64,000 nt of DNA from Centroberyx gerrardi (GCF_048128805.1 NC_136002.1:24879102-24943101); one strand, 5' to 3'; shown: positions 21,134 through 36,300, counted from the first letter of the stretch. The notes: a model not told the origin generated them from the sequence alone. Made by a program: numbers and translations.

Positions 21134-23039
21134 ATGTCAATAGACTGATGTGCAGTCAGAATGATAGTGATTTAAAGTGAGTTAAATATGCCAATATAAA
21201 ATTATGATCAAGCTTCAGTCATTTTTACATTGCAATGAATATGCAGAGTAAAATTGAGAAAGAACGAAGCAAAGTGTTGAGTAGAGTCAAACTGCTCATA
21301 AATTAAGTCAAACATGTTGGCTTGCTCTCACCCTCTTGCAGTTTTCAGGTGTGAATCCATCTTGTATCTCTCTATCATTTTCTGACTGTAAAACCATGGA
21401 GGTCTGCACACTTTACTGCAAAATAAAAATCCCTGAGCATAACATGTGCCTTTTTGTTGTTGCCGGCAACTAAATCAACAAGTCAGTAACAAGACTGTAA
21501 TAAGTGGGTTGTATTTGTTGAAACTTACAGTTATCTTCACTCTGTGCATAATAGCTCTTTTGATATGATGCCACCCCCCACTTACAACATGTTACCTTTC
21601 TCACTCACCAGTGGAGTGCTGCAGGGTTCCAGCTGTTTTGAGAAAATAATCTTCTTGTACATTTGCAGAACATTTTCAATCAAATTGCACATGGATATAT
21701 TCAGTCCAGATAAAGTCCCCCATTACATTTTATTTGTTTACTCAGTAACACTTACCTTTACAGTGGCCTTATTCCTGTCGATTAACCTGTGTATTAGTAT
21801 TCTAAACATGAAATAACACAGTGGAAGTATTTAATTAAAATCGCCCCTATACATAATGAATGGCACAAGGATAGGACACTTTGTACTTACATTGTGTTTA
21901 TTAACAGCTTTGTACACATGCATTAGGGAGATTTTCATTAAATACTATCAGAATATTTGGTACTTACAATATTTTTACAGAGGCTAATATACAGGCCATT
22001 GGGAAAGGTATTCGCATTTGCTCAAGGTCCATGTATTTTCCCTGACTGGAAAACTACTTTTTAAATGTTCCGATTTTTCAGAATGCATGGGAAACCTCAT
22101 AACTCTGAAGTAGGGTGCCCTTCTAAACTAAATCATTAAATCACTAAATCATCCATCTAAGTATAGTGGAGTGCTATAGATCTGATTGTAACCTTACATT
22201 TGTCCACTAGATAGAGCCAAACCATTATGGCATGTGAAATAAAAACAAAGCCTCAATTAAAACTGTGGATTCAAGTCCACTTATACCTCCACTTTTAAGT
22301 CAGACAGTGAAGAATTTTTTGGGGGTGAAACCATCATAACTCTGGGGTCCTTTTGAATGTTATTGATTTTATTTTTTGTCAATAGTGGCTTAACCTCACC
22401 CCCTTGTCTCCTGCAAACAGGGCATCTCCAAACTTCCCTTTTTATCTAGGTTTTAGAAAATGTTAAGTTGTCGTAACCCAAATGATATCCTTTATGAGTT
22501 AAAATAATATCTTTGAGACATTTTAAACTGGTTTTAGATTACTTTATAGCACAGAGACTGCATGAGAATGTTTGATTTTAATTCTTTAGGATTTCAGTCT
22601 ATAGTGCTTTATTAGAGACTGAGTGGGTCATAGTTCTTCATTGATTCGACTCCTATCTTCCCATATTAGAATGACAAGAATGTTTTTAACATTGTAAACT
22701 CATCTTTATCCACAGCAGACATGGCGTCACACTTGCACAGGGTTAAATTTCTGTTTTATTCTCCATTTATATGCTTCAACTTGGACGTATTATCCCCAAA
22801 CAACTTAAATTTTCACTGTTCTACCAACAGCACACAGTTATATCTGGCTATAAAACGGTCAAGACATTAACAGTCTAGCCACTCTCATAAACGGCCTCAC
22901 AGACATAAAGTGCTTAATAGCACAGAATTTTCTATCAAATCAAAATAAATCAAATAAATCAAAATAGTTATTTTCAGCCTACCAAACCCCATTAAACTGA
23001 TCCATTAAACCGTGAACTGGATACTCTGTCTGCCAATGT
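21134..23039. other. Intergenic DNA between the OR cluster and the cadherin gene
   Basis: No gene or named repeat is seen apart from short AT-rich tracts. Small ORFs here (for example 21544-21816) have no recognisable family features. Confidence 0.4.
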
Positions 23040-23556
23040 AAAGCCAGTAGTAAGAAAGTTGTGTAATGTTGTTGTTGTTTTCCAACTGAAGAATATTTCC
23101 AAATTTAAACAGGTTTTGTCCTTTAGTGATCTAGAAAAAGTCATCCATGCTTTTTTATCTCTTCTGGCTTGGATTAATTGATCCTGTCTCAGTCAAAAGT
23201 CCCTCTCTCATCTTCAGCTTGTACAAAATGCAGCAGCTCGGATTTTTACTGGAACAAAAACACAAGACCATATCATCCTGATTAAAGCATCTTTACTTTG
23301 GTTACATGCTAGTTACAGAATTGATTTCAAGATTTTACTGACCACTTTTAAGGCATGAATGTTATATCGCAAAGCTTTTAACTTCATATGAGCCCGATCG
23401 CAGCCCGAGGTCCTTGGGAAGACCCCTATTGGCTATTTCAAATGTAGATTAGTTTTTCCTGTTGATTTAAATTTTTCATTTTTACTTACTTTACTTTGTA
23501 AAGCACTTTGTAACTGTGTTTTGAAAAGTGCTGTATAAATAAATATAATTCTTATC
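23040..23556 (+). mobile_element. L2-like LINE 3' end
   Basis: The stretch near 23220-23350 decodes (with breaks) as QNAAARIFTGTKTQDHIILI, SLLWLHASYRIDFKILLTTF and KA. This matches the post-RT region of L2/Maui-type LINEs. It is followed by the typical 3' UTR phrase TTTGTAAAGCACTTTGTAAC, then GTGCTGTATAAATAAA at about 23530-23545. The copy is 5'-truncated and out of frame in places. Confidence 0.8.
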
Positions 23557-24328
23557 ATCCTTATAGGCTTCCAGGGGTCCAGTGCTGCCACGGGTTTCCA
23601 AGGCATCTGATAACGTACAGGAAATTACTCAAAAGCCCACAAAACTCACCAAATCTATTAAAAATGTAATCCTGAATAATCAGGTGTCACTTTTTTTCTT
23701 GAAAGGCCACTCAATTAACTCACAGTCCACAAGTTCAATTGGACGAAACGATCAGCTTCAGGTAAGCCTGGGCATTTAGAATAAAACAGTGACATACAAA
23801 TGTTTACCATGACATTTTCATTAAATGTGATGATCTTCATGGGTTTTATACGCATAAGAGGCATGATCACATACAGTGGTAGCCTATGGCAGCTTTGGAA
23901 TATTGTAAGTCGACTGTATGAACCACAATTCAGGGAAGATGGTATGAATGAACTTTAATCAGATACGTTTGTAGTGACGAATTAGCAAGAGATGACTGCT
24001 GAATATCTAAACAGGAAAATATCTTGAAGTATAAGCTACTTGTCATGGTAACAGCGATAAGTAGAACTGATTGTTGTTTTGGTTGAAGTGGAAATTACAC
24101 CTTTCACTGCTTGTTCAGTGCTTGATCAAAGTCTAGTAAAAAAAAATCAGGATTGTCTTGGCAAATGTACATTAATAACAGTGTTTCGATGAGGTATAAA
24201 GGTAACAATTATAACATAAGATCAAAATTCATATTTCAATAGCTGTAGTAGTGCAAGTAACAGACTCTGTGTTAATACTTGGTATTCTATCACATAACTA
24301 ATAAGCCATAATGACATAATTATAATCA

Positions 24329-27300
24329 TCAAATAATTTCCTCCAAGTCACTTTGCATATCACAGTCATGGCTGAGTTCGATGGGCAGACATGCAATATC
24401 TTCAAATACCTCAGCAAAGGTGCTAAAGTGTAGACGCATATTCAAAATTTTCTCCCATTGCTCGATGGTACCAGAGGGAGCGATCTCAGCTTTGTACTGC
24501 CCTTCAGTGCAGCAGCAGGTGTGTTTGAATACTGAGTGGACAGGAAAGATACCTTGCTGTCTGAAGCTGCATGCAGAGAGCGATGATTGGTCATGTATAA
24601 ACTTCCTGTCCCTGATGACAGAAAACTGTCCATACCCAGACTCCGAGCAGGTGAATGTGCTATCCGTTTCACTATCAGATGAGACATTGATCATGGTGGT
24701 GGACTTGACTGGCCCGGGCCTCACAGATGCTTGGCGTGTCTGATAGTCGCAGCACGCCGTTTGCTCTAGAGGAGTGTTCAACTGCCTGACCTCTTCAACA
24801 GAGAGGCACTGCACTGGTTCCAGCAGCTCCGGTTTCAGGAACCTCCTCATGTAGCAGGGCTGTGCATGCTGGGACTGCTTATTCTGTCTCTGCTCAGAGT
24901 CAAACATTGCCGACAACCGCTTCTTTGGGGAAGCAAAGGTTTTGGGATTCACAGGAGACTTTTTCCTCTCTTGGCTCAAGCGGTCTTTCTTTAGACCCGC
25001 TATCAGCATCTGAAAATCTCCCCATCTTTTACGATCAGCTCTCACACGCTTTGTGCTGTAGAAATGCTTGTGCCAAGTGAGCCTCAGGGAGGCTGTGTCT
25101 GAATGAAACGCACTACAGACGCTGCCTATTTCGTAGTACTCCAGCTCACTGTTTGGGTCAACTGCCTGAACACTGGACAGACTGGCATCACAGTAAAACT
25201 CCACACTTGACTTCTGCTTGTCGGCCCTGATTATCTCACATGGTTTGCCTCCCTCTGCAGATAAAGCGTCTGCCAGCGTACTGCCGTCATCAAAGCAAAA
25301 CATTACATTGTCTGTGCCTTGCTCTGTTTTCTGTGGACACTTAGGACCATGATCCTTTGCCTTCTGTCGCCTCACTCTGATGAGGGCAATAAGCAAGCTT
25401 ATAATAATCACGAAGATGGAAACAGGAAGAATCACAGCTATGAGCCACAGTGGCGTGCTGCCCTGCGTCTGCGTCTCAATCGAGCATTGATCATGGTTGT
25501 CTATTATGGAGGTACAGATATCGCAGGCCTGGCCGGTGACATTATGCAAACAGATGCAAGACCCGTTCCTCATGGCAGGTCCACACCTCCACCGATGTTG
25601 ACAATCTGCAGAGAGGCAAGTCATGGTGGCTGTGTCGTCCTCGGAGCAGGGCGAGGGAACGCAGAAACCTGGGGAACCGCAGCTGGATTGGAATAGAGTC
25701 GTGCTGGGCCAGACCTCAACCATCTCACTGTGTCCACTGACAGGCAGAGTGTAACCTGACACTTTGAAATACTCCACACATCCAGAAAGCCCTGCCATTT
25801 AAAAGAAAAGAATGGAGAATATTTGGTCAGTGTTACTCAAACTGCTACGCTCAAGAACAGATGTTGTATAACAATGAGTGCAGCAAGGCTAGTCAGGAAA
25901 CTGTTGCTGGCAGCCGACCACTGGTGTGCCTCAGCTGCATGTTCACCTCTTTCTCCAGTCACAATCACAGGATGATTATTTAATCGGGAATGAAACTTCC
26001 CATTCCTTCCCCAACACCAGGGGAAGGAATGTAAATTATTTTGCTAAGGGTTCGTTCCAAGTGTAAAGAAAAGGATTGTCCAAATGCAATATTCTCACAC
26101 AAAAAGAGACAACGAGACCTGATGAAGCCGAGGCAAAATGTTGTCTCTTTGTTTGGTGTGTCAATAAAGTACAGGAGTTTGCATTATATCATGTTTGGAT
26201 AACTGCTTTCCTTTCTTTGACGGAATTTTTCATTTTGTTTCAAATGTTCGAACCCAAAACACAGTTTGGAACGGTTAAAACAAAAAAAAGATGGTTTGAG
26301 AAGGCAAGCAAAGATGTCAAAGATTTTGCTGTCTAATCCTTTGACATCTTTGCTTCTCTAATGCCTTTCTGTGAGATAATTTCCATCTACCACTATAATA
26401 ACTGATGGAACCTAAAATAACATTATGAACCAGTTACATTTTGGTTCCTCCAAAAATGTTCTTTTTTCAGATTCAGTTTCTTCCTTCCCCTTCCCTCTAA
26501 CATCGCTGCTGCCACCTGCTTCAATCTGCTTTTATGTGCTGTGCGGGTGGATGTAGTATATTCCCTGCATGGTGGATTAATGGTGCACTTAGTTAAGTGT
26601 GCAAGAGGTACATACAGTAAAAGAAGATTAATTCATCGCCAGCTAATAATGCCTTGTCATTACATTAAAACCCATGAACTATTAAAACCCCACAATATCT
26701 GACTATCTCACTAACTCACTATCTAAACCAAAAACATGAACTGTCCTGAGCAAGAAAAAAATACTTCTGTAAATTTGCTGGCCTTTGTTTTATATCTGGT
26801 CCACACATCAACACACCAAACTCAGATATGATTTGTCAGTGACAATATATAACCCACCTGGCTGTTGCAGTTTTGAATCCGCTGGTGGAGCGGCACCAAG
26901 AACAATTTTGTCCACACTAACAGGAGTGAGATCAAGACTTTTGTTGGTGGTGTTCATGACCGGTTTTGCATCCAGCAGGAGGAAAGTGTTCTGCCCATTG
27001 CTGAACAAGGAGAGGACATGCCAGACACCATCAGCCACTGGAGAGTCCACACTGAACTCTGACAGGTGTCCCGATATGGTGTCTTTGAACATGTACAGAG
27101 GTTTTCCATCCTTTATCTGAATTGGACGGACAAAAGAAAGGCTTACTGTTTCACACTACAAATAGAAATGAGACTGAGACGAGCACAAATCCATCAAAGT
27201 GAATTTCAAGAGCATTTCATGCCTACCCTAAGCACTGTATATCCTTTGCTTCCGAGAACAAACACCAACACTCCATCATCTTGGGTCTTGAACTTTATGT

Positions 27301-30300
27301 TCATCACTGTTAAGTCTTTGGTGTTTGCTTCATTACTAAGTCCATCATCCACCAAGTCTCTTAGCAGGTAGTCTCTCTTGAATCGCTCCTTAATGACATA
27401 CTCAATGTAATCGTTCCCATTAAGTCGCAATACAAGCTCCTCTGACATTTCTGTTCAAAAATAAACATATGTTCAGTCATAATTCTGAGGGTAAAAAAAA
27501 AACCTATTATGAATATTACAAGCTATTTTACAGTACCTGTGGCACAGTTGCTACCACTAAACGGACTTCTGCATTTGCAAAGATAGTGAGACCAAAGGTC
27601 ATGGCACACACCGCCATTCTTACATGGGCTGCTGTGACATAGTGAAACTGTCCCCCGAGGACACCTGAAACAAAAACGAGATACCCTGAGAGCTTGTGGA
27701 AATCAAGAAAGACACATACAAAAGTAACAGAGGGATAATATATATGTTAAATAAACTGCTAGTATAATGTACTGTACCTCTGTTTAAAGTTTAACAATAG
27801 CATTCACATGTTTTGAATTTAGCATGCCTACCTCTCAAGGATGTTGTATGCTGCAAGGGCCATTGAAGGCCTCAACAGTATGCCATTCACATTAATGTTT
27901 CGAACGCACCCAACAAAGTCATGAGTTTTTATCTGAGCAGGATGCAGTAAAATGGATTCAACAGTTCTTAGTCCTCCAAATGTCATGTTACTGCTGCCAA
28001 CATCTAGCGTCCTGAGTGTGGAGGCAAAGCGAGGGAAAGAGAGACAATTGTGAGTCGTGCTGACATAAGGCTTAAGACAGAAATGGTGAATTATGTGATA
28101 GCAGTAATTAGTAATTCATTGCTACCTTTCTGAGCTACTGCCATCACTCTGGGAAAAACAAAATCCATCATTCTCAACATCTGTACAGTTGTCCACATAC
28201 AGAGAGCCCATCTGTTAAATACAAAGAATTTGTAACATGAATCTCTTTGTCAACCTAAGCCATTTCTCCCATTTCTCTCATTAAGAACTATCATTAACCA
28301 AAATGCGATGTGTCGTGTGTGAGTCTCCATATTTAGAACTCACATTGCCGATCCTCCGGGCAGTGATACTGTGAAAATGTCCATCTGCCACTTGCTTTTT
28401 TGTCTCCAGCCTCACAGGTCCCGCCCCCAGGTCATAGGAGAGGTGCACGGTCCCGTCCAGTATCTCCAGTGCAAAGAATTCCCTGCTGGACGATCCTCCT
28501 GGGTTGTACAGGAGCAGCGAGTTCCTCTGCACTGTTGCAAGTTCTAGAGAGATTAAATTACTCCTGCGATCTAACGAGGGAAACTCCATGAAGGACAGCT
28601 CCTCAAAGCCATAACTGTACTCCTCACAGTGGACTCCGCTGACTCCTAACATAAAAATGAACAAAGTCACAGTATGCTTTAACACAGAAGTTCAGTTCAA
28701 TTGTAGCTTGGTATGATAACGTGTTGCAGTACAATTCAAGCAATTTAAGGATAATTCCAGTTTTGTTTTTTGTTTTGTTCTGCATGATATTCAGATGGCT
28801 CCTTGGCCCAAGAGTAGTATACAGGCCAATACTAAATGAATGGGGGTCATAGGGGCATGTTGTATAATACATGGTCAACTCATTTAAAACCAACAATAGC
28901 CATCTTTATGCTGTATGAAGATGATGTTGCAAAAACGTGTTAAAGTTGCTGCTGTGACTCTCATTTAGTTTAGACAAACCTAAACTTTGCAGGAAAACAC
29001 TATGCAACCATGTACATAAGCAAAAGATGTACGGAAAATCACATTAAAGGTAAGTGCAAAGTCAGAATTCACTGTATGAGCATTCAAAAGGCAGTAGTCA
29101 AGCAAGTTCAGGGGGCAAAACTAAATAGTTCTTGGGTAAAATAAAGCATAGACAGCTCCTTATTGAGTCTGCCTCAAGACCAGCTCTTTCAGTTTTAAAT
29201 CATGTTGTAGTGAGTTAAAAACTACAGTAGGGGGAGTAGAGTACATGAAAGCTCAAGTTAGTGAGGACCTTAGGAGAAGGTAGCAAAAACAATTGCTGTG
29301 ACTATAAACAGTGGTTTCCATCAAATCTCTAGAGATTTACGGGCACAATTAGGAAGCAGCACCAGAATGGCCATATAGATGAAAGTATACCACTGAATAA
29401 GTCTATGAGTTAATAAGGTAGGCCAATTAAACTGAGCACACATGATACATGATGAATGAGAGTCTGTCAGTAATGAATCTCAGTTCTTCATGACATACAG
29501 TGTGTAAAGCATCAAGACAGTGGGAGGAGGCATGTGAATATGAAATATTGCCATAATCAAAAATATGCAGCAACCAATCTAGTTTTAGCTGAGAAGGAAG
29601 CTTCACTTTCCTTAGAAGCTGAAATGTGGCCTGGAGCAGGGGCAGTTCTTCTATGATTCTGGCAACTACATGAAACAAACAGGAATTATCCTTTAAGCAA
29701 GGTCACAATCATTACAGTCAGGCAGCATTATTCTTACCAAATGGGCAGTGACAGGAAAATCGTGTCTGAGAATTGATGCAGTTGCCCTGGACGCAGGGGG
29801 ATGATTTACAGTGATCTATGAACTGCTCACAGATTTCTCCTGAAAATAACAAATAAAGCCTGGAGGTCAAAAAGATTCTGGCCTGTATTCATGCTAAACA
29901 TTGATATCTAACAATGACACCGTCTACCTTCGTATCCAGGAACACAATGACAGTGAAATCCATCCTGCGTGTGCACACAAGTTCCACCGTTTTGGCACTT
30001 CACCTTCAGGCATTCATCCACATCAGTAGAGCAGACAGAGCCGGAGAAGCCAGTCTGACAGTGACAGTAGAAACCTCCTGGATTATTCACACAAGTGCCT
30101 TCATTTTTACAGGGATTCCTCTCACATTCATCGATGTCTGTCTCACACAGCATTCCAGTGAAGCCAGCTGAGCAGGTGCAATTAAAGAGCTCCTTCTGTG
30201 GTGACACAAAGATGACTGCCATGCTTTCCAGGACAGCAACATCCTGACTGATGTAAATATTTTTGCTGCATGTCGCCCCATTTTGACAAGGGTTGGTGAG

Positions 30301-33300
30301 ACACGGATCACTGGTGATGTGAGATATCGTCGAATTGCTCTGAGACTCCAGTAATCTCTTATGGCCCACAGAGATACCACTAGCAACCTCTCGACTGAGA
30401 TACTGACCGTTGTAGTTTTTGACCGCAGCCAACAGAAGGATTTCAGCGCCGACGTGCTTGATTCCAAATACATGGGTCTTAGAGGCCTGCAGGTTAAAAA
30501 GACTATCCAGAGCTTTGACAAACCTCAAATACTTGTGAGATAAGAAGTCTTCCATTGTGGATGATGACACATAGAATAGTACACAGTTGTCCATAGACCC
30601 ATTTGTGAAACCTTTATAGTTTATGTAGACACTGTTGTTGACTGGGAAGTGAAGCTGGTCTGTTGCTTCAATAGTGATGTTGTATGTAGCTTCACCTTGA
30701 AAAGGAGATGACCACAACTCACATGTGCCATTAGGTATCGTGAACATATTGAGAGGCCCGCTTTTGATGCTGCAGTTAAATCTGTCAGACTCATCCTGAT
30801 CCTCCGGACGGACATTACCGATCATGCCTCCTTGGAAAGAGCTGCCGAAATATTTCACCTGGATGACGATATTTCTAGGCAATGGAGGATTATCATTTTC
30901 ATCCACAGCACTGATCTGAAACACCGCTGTAGATGACAGTGGAGGGATCCCCGCATCCCTAACAGCCACCAGGACACGATACACAGAGTTTTGTTCCCGA
31001 TCAATGGGCCTTGCGGTAAATAAAACTCCATCAGGAGTCAATGAGAAAGTATTCCCCACCGGAGGCTTCACAAACCAGTAAGTAAAAGGTCCTTGGTTTG
31101 GTGGAAAATCAGAATCAGATGCATTTAACCTGGCCACTATGGTGCCTTGAGGCTGATTTTCTTTCACCTGAGCCTCAGTCAGTGTCAATTTGGGGGCATT
31201 GTCATTAATGTCGCCAATAGTCACAACTACATTAGCGGTCCCGGTGGCTGGTGGAGAGCCATTATCGGTGGCTGTAACAGTCAGATTATAAACAGGCCAC
31301 TGTTCTCTGTCAAGCGGTGAGTTTACTGAAATAACACCACTGAATGGATCCACAGCAAAAGAGGAATTGCTGTTTCCATTTTCAATGCTGAAGGAGAAAC
31401 GATTCCAGTCCAAGATGGAGTCCTGATCCAGAGCGCTCACTGTTATTACAGATGTCCCGACCATGCTGTCTTCAGTAACGTTAGTCAAATAGAGAGCGGA
31501 GGTGAACGTGGGTGCATCATTCGTGTCTATAACACTGATCTGGACCAAGGCCTCATCTACATCCATGCCAGTAATAACACCCGAGTTCTTTGCCAGAACC
31601 TTTAGAGCTGCATGGCTGTTGCCTTGCTTTCTCAAATTGCCCGTTGTGTATATTTCTCCAGAATGTCCGTCAATTTCAAAGCCCATATATTTGTTTTGGC
31701 CGAACATTAGGTAAAACACTTGTCCCTCAGAGCCTTGGTCAAAATCTGTAGCTGTCACTTTTCCAATTCTAGTTCCAATAGGCACATTTGTGAATACGGA
31801 AAAGTTAAATTCCTTTGTCTTGAATGTAGGAATGAACTCATTGACATCTAGGATTTGGACGATGACATGTGCCACACTAAATAAAGGATGACCGCCAACG
31901 TTTGATGCTTTGATTGTCATATCAAATATCTGCTCTCGTTCATAATCAAAGACATCCATAGTGGTGATTGTGCCATTTCTTGAGTCGATTGCAAACTTAT
32001 CAACATAGCCAGCAATGAGAGAGTAAGTTATTTGTGCATTTGTTCCTGAATCAGCATCAACAGCCTTCACATGGAGGACAGTTGTTCCAATTCCCGAGTT
32101 TTCAGGCACTGAAATGATGTACTCCAAGGCTGAAAAGACTGGAGGATTGTCATTCACATCCACAACTATCACCGTAACGTTTAACATACCCTTTTTAGAT
32201 ATCCAACCTCCATCCATGGCTTTGATTTGTAGATGATAAATGCCTTCTTTTTCAAAGTCAAGGTCTCTGATCAGTGTTAGCAGCCCAGAGTCTTTTCCTA
32301 CAGAGAATGGTAAATATTGATTTTCTGGCGTTATGCAATATGTGAGGACACCATTGGCACCGTAATCCCCATCTTCTGCTTGGATTTTTCCAATTACTGA
32401 ACCTACTGGCAGGTCCTCAGGAACAGAGAACGTGACATCCGACTCTGAAAAGCTCGGGGAAAATTGATTCCTCCCAGTAATTTCAAAAGTAATTTCAGTC
32501 TGTGATGACAAAGGGGGGAAGCCTTGATCCTTTGCCATAACTAAAAGCATAAAAAATAAATTGAGCCTTTCCCTCAAACTTTGATTTAACATTACTTTTC
32601 CATTGTCAGCCTGGATCCAAAAGAAATCTGATGCATTTCCTCCATTCAAAAAATACTCAATACCAGTGCTGGTGTTATTCAAATCCTGATCTATTGCTGA
32701 AAGCTGGACCACCTCAGTTCCCTCAGCCATGTCATAGGGGATAGACATTAGAGGCTGTGAAGGCAAAAATGTCGGTGGGTAGTAGTTATATGGTTCTAAG
32801 CTCACAGTGACAGTGGTGTTACTGTACAGGGGAACACTGCCACAATCAAACGCAAAAACTGTAAATTGAAAGATTTCAGAAGCAGAATTATGTAACGTCA
32901 TTGACTGCTTGGTATAAATATCACCAGAGGAGGCGTTCACCCAAAACTCCTCATTTGGCGGTTCAATAACATACAAAATGTCACTGTTTTGTCCCATGTC
33001 TGCATCTGTCGCATGAACTTGCATAACAAACACGTCTTGATCTTTGGTTTCAGGGAGGACGATGGTGTAGAAGTGATCAAAAAATACTGGCCTATTATCA
33101 TTGATGTCTGTAATGAATATAGTGACATCTGTGCTTATGCTCCATTCTGAATCATTTGCATTCACTGTCACGCTATATTGATCCTGCATCTCTCTGTCCA
33201 GAAGTCTGACAACAGTTATGTAACCACTGGTCACATCAATACTGAATGGGATATCATCATTGTGGTCAATTATTGAATAAGCAATCACAGCATTGGCACC

Positions 33301-36300
33301 AGTATCATCATCATTTGAGATGACTTGTATAATAGTGTGTCCAGTAGGAGTATCTTCTGGTATCTCTGTGAGAAAAATCTGCGAAAAACGAGGTGCGTGG
33401 TCATTTCTGTCTAAAACAATAACGATAACAGTTGCTCTATCTTTATGAAGAGGGTTGTCTAGTTCTGTAGACTCAACTGTTAAATTGTATTCAGGGATAT
33501 ACTCTCGATCTAAACTCAAGGTGGTGCTCAATACTCCATTTTCAGGGTCAATTGTGAAAACATCATCAATATTTCCTTCTATAATGTTGTACTGCACTGT
33601 GCCATAACTTCCAGAATCGGCATCGATGGCAAGAACGTCACAAACCCAAGTTGGCGGGGAATTCTCAAAAACTTCACACGTGTACTCGACTTGAGTGAAC
33701 TGTGGGAAATTATCATTTACATCGCTGATGTTCATGTGAATTTCCGCAAATGATGAGAACGGGGGAGAGCCGGAGTCTCTGGCTTCAATCAACAGTGTAA
33801 AGTCCTTGGTGTTCTCATAATCCAGAAGGTTCTCGACTGTTAACTCGCCACTTAAATGGTGCAAATGAAACGTCTCCTCAAAGTTTCCAGAGGCTAGATA
33901 AAAATAAACTGGTGTCGCTCTGGTACTTGTTGCAGAAACCACGGCCACTAACGTTCCCACTGGCTCATCCTCAGACAGCAAATATCTAAGATCATCCATA
34001 TTTATCACCGGAAAGTCTGAGGCGTTCTGAAACCTGACACTAACGGTAGTCATGTCAGATTTAGGCTCTTCTCCACTATCTTCCACATGTACGTTGATGG
34101 TAATGTCCTCTGTTCTCCTGAGAGCACTCGAAGTGAACACAGTGCCGCTATGTGGATTGATGGAAAACAGATCTTCACTTTGTCCATATAATGAAAACTG
34201 AAGTTCTGCGTTCATCTCAGTGTCTTCATCTGTTACTCTCACTGCACAAACAACTGAGCCTGTGGACAAAACGAAACACAAATTAACAATCTAAAATGCA
34301 AATCTGATCACAATCCTATTTTTCAAAACAATGTTATTCAGGATTAAATCTATAATGGAGTGCCCTCACCTGGAGCCATCTCAGTTGGCACATAGGCCAC
34401 ATAAGGACTGTTTAGAAACTGGGGCCAGTGGTCGTTAATATCTCCAATGAGTACAGTAACAAGCACTGAGCTTGATAGAGGATGGGTAGGATGCTTATCA
34501 CTGCCAATCACCGTCAACCTGTAGATGGCCACTGTCTCCCTGTCCAGAACATCAGTTGTAAACAGCTCTCCAGATGTTTCTTCGATGGAAAAAGGTGCAT
34601 CAAGATTCTCCATGAAATACCTGAAGTAGAGTAACACAATATCAGTGTACTGGAATAAAACATAAGGAAACATATTAAGCATAATTTTCAATTGTTTTAA
34701 TGCAATTGTTTTTAAACTTTTTCACCAGGGAAACAGCAGGGAAACGTTTTCAAATAATTTTTCCTCTTGGCTAAAAACTGATTAGACAGGCTATTGCATA
34801 GGCAAAGTTATATGTTTTTGGCTACTGTTAATTTCCCCGCCCACCTGTCAAATACTGTTCTAATTCTTTTAAGTTTCTTTGGGACGTGACATCTTTACCT
34901 TATTTCTCCACTGACACCTTCATCAATGTCAGATGCTGTTATCATGGCAAACACAGTGCCCACAGGGCTGTCCTCATATACTATGGTGTTGTAGCCATCC
35001 TCAGTGAACTCTGGCCTGTTATCATTCATGTCATCCACTATGATATGAATGGTTACAGTGCCTGTTAGAGGTGGTAATCCTTAAAGTGACAAAATAACAA
35101 GAATTAGCAAACCGTTTCAGGTGACATTAATAATTTTTACAAGAGGAAAAAAATCTAGTAATACAGTTTATTGCATTGTAACATCAACCTGAATTACCTG
35201 AATCAACAGCAATAATAGTAACCACGTACAATGATTCCCTCTCCCTGTCCAGGCTGTGTAAAATTTGAAATGTGCCATTGGGAGTGAGGGAGAACAAACC
35301 GTCTCCATTTCCTCTCTGTATGAAATAGATGAGCTGACTATTGAAACTTAAATCTTCATCCAAAGCTGAAACCTGGTCAAAGAAGACAAAAACAATCCAC
35401 AACCAAATATCAAAACTTTGCATCATCATTTAGTTAACTCTTCGGCAAGGGTGGAAGTAACTAATTACATTTACACATTGAGTATTCAGTAATCAGTAAT
35501 TTTACTTTTACTGAAGTGTTAACTATTATATTCAGCTACATTTTAAATCACATCTGTTACAGAGTACAAATGTTATAGTCTCTCCAGAAACTGGACCATC
35601 ATAAATTGACAAATTGTGGAGCCCTTTGCAGTCAGGAAAAGGGTAATCTGGCTTTACTTTGTGCACTTCATTTTATTTCCAAATTTTCCAATTAAAGAAA
35701 TCGAGGTTGACCTCTGTACTCTCTTCCTTTTATAATTGCATGGGAAAGATCACATCTAACAGCGCTCTCTTTTCTAAAAATAACTCAACTTTTACTCTGA
35801 GTACATTTTAAATGAGCTACTTTTTACTTTTACTTCAGTACTTCAGATTTTTACACCAGTACTTAAGTAAAAAATCAGCAAAGTAACAGTACTTATACTT
35901 GAGCAGGACATTCTTGTTTTCTCTTTGGTTAGCCAGAGCCAGCAGTACCTGATGTGTTAGCTGAGAGACGTCCTCTTCATTCTCCATTATATGTATTGTC
36001 AGTGTTGCCGGAGAAAAGAGGGGTGGGAAGTCATTGACATCCAAGACAGTGACACTGATAGCAGCAGTGGCAGACCTGGGTACGTCGCCCCGATCTACAG
36101 CTGTTACGATTAACGTGTAATTGGAGTCCCTCTCCCTGTCCAGTTTGTCCATGACTGTGACGACGCCTCGAACTGCGTCCACCACAAACGGATTCCTCTG
36201 GGACAACGCATACCGCACTTGTCCATTTGCCCCAACGTCTAGATCATGAGCGTGAACCTGAAACAAGCTTGTTCCTTTGGGGATATCCTCTCTTACTGTC

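Noticed and set aside
29914-30171. Plus-strand ORF over the cadherin EGF region (and others at 31502, 36310, 36449)
   Set aside because: These lie wholly inside the large minus-strand cadherin exons and lack family features. They are shadows of the real frame.
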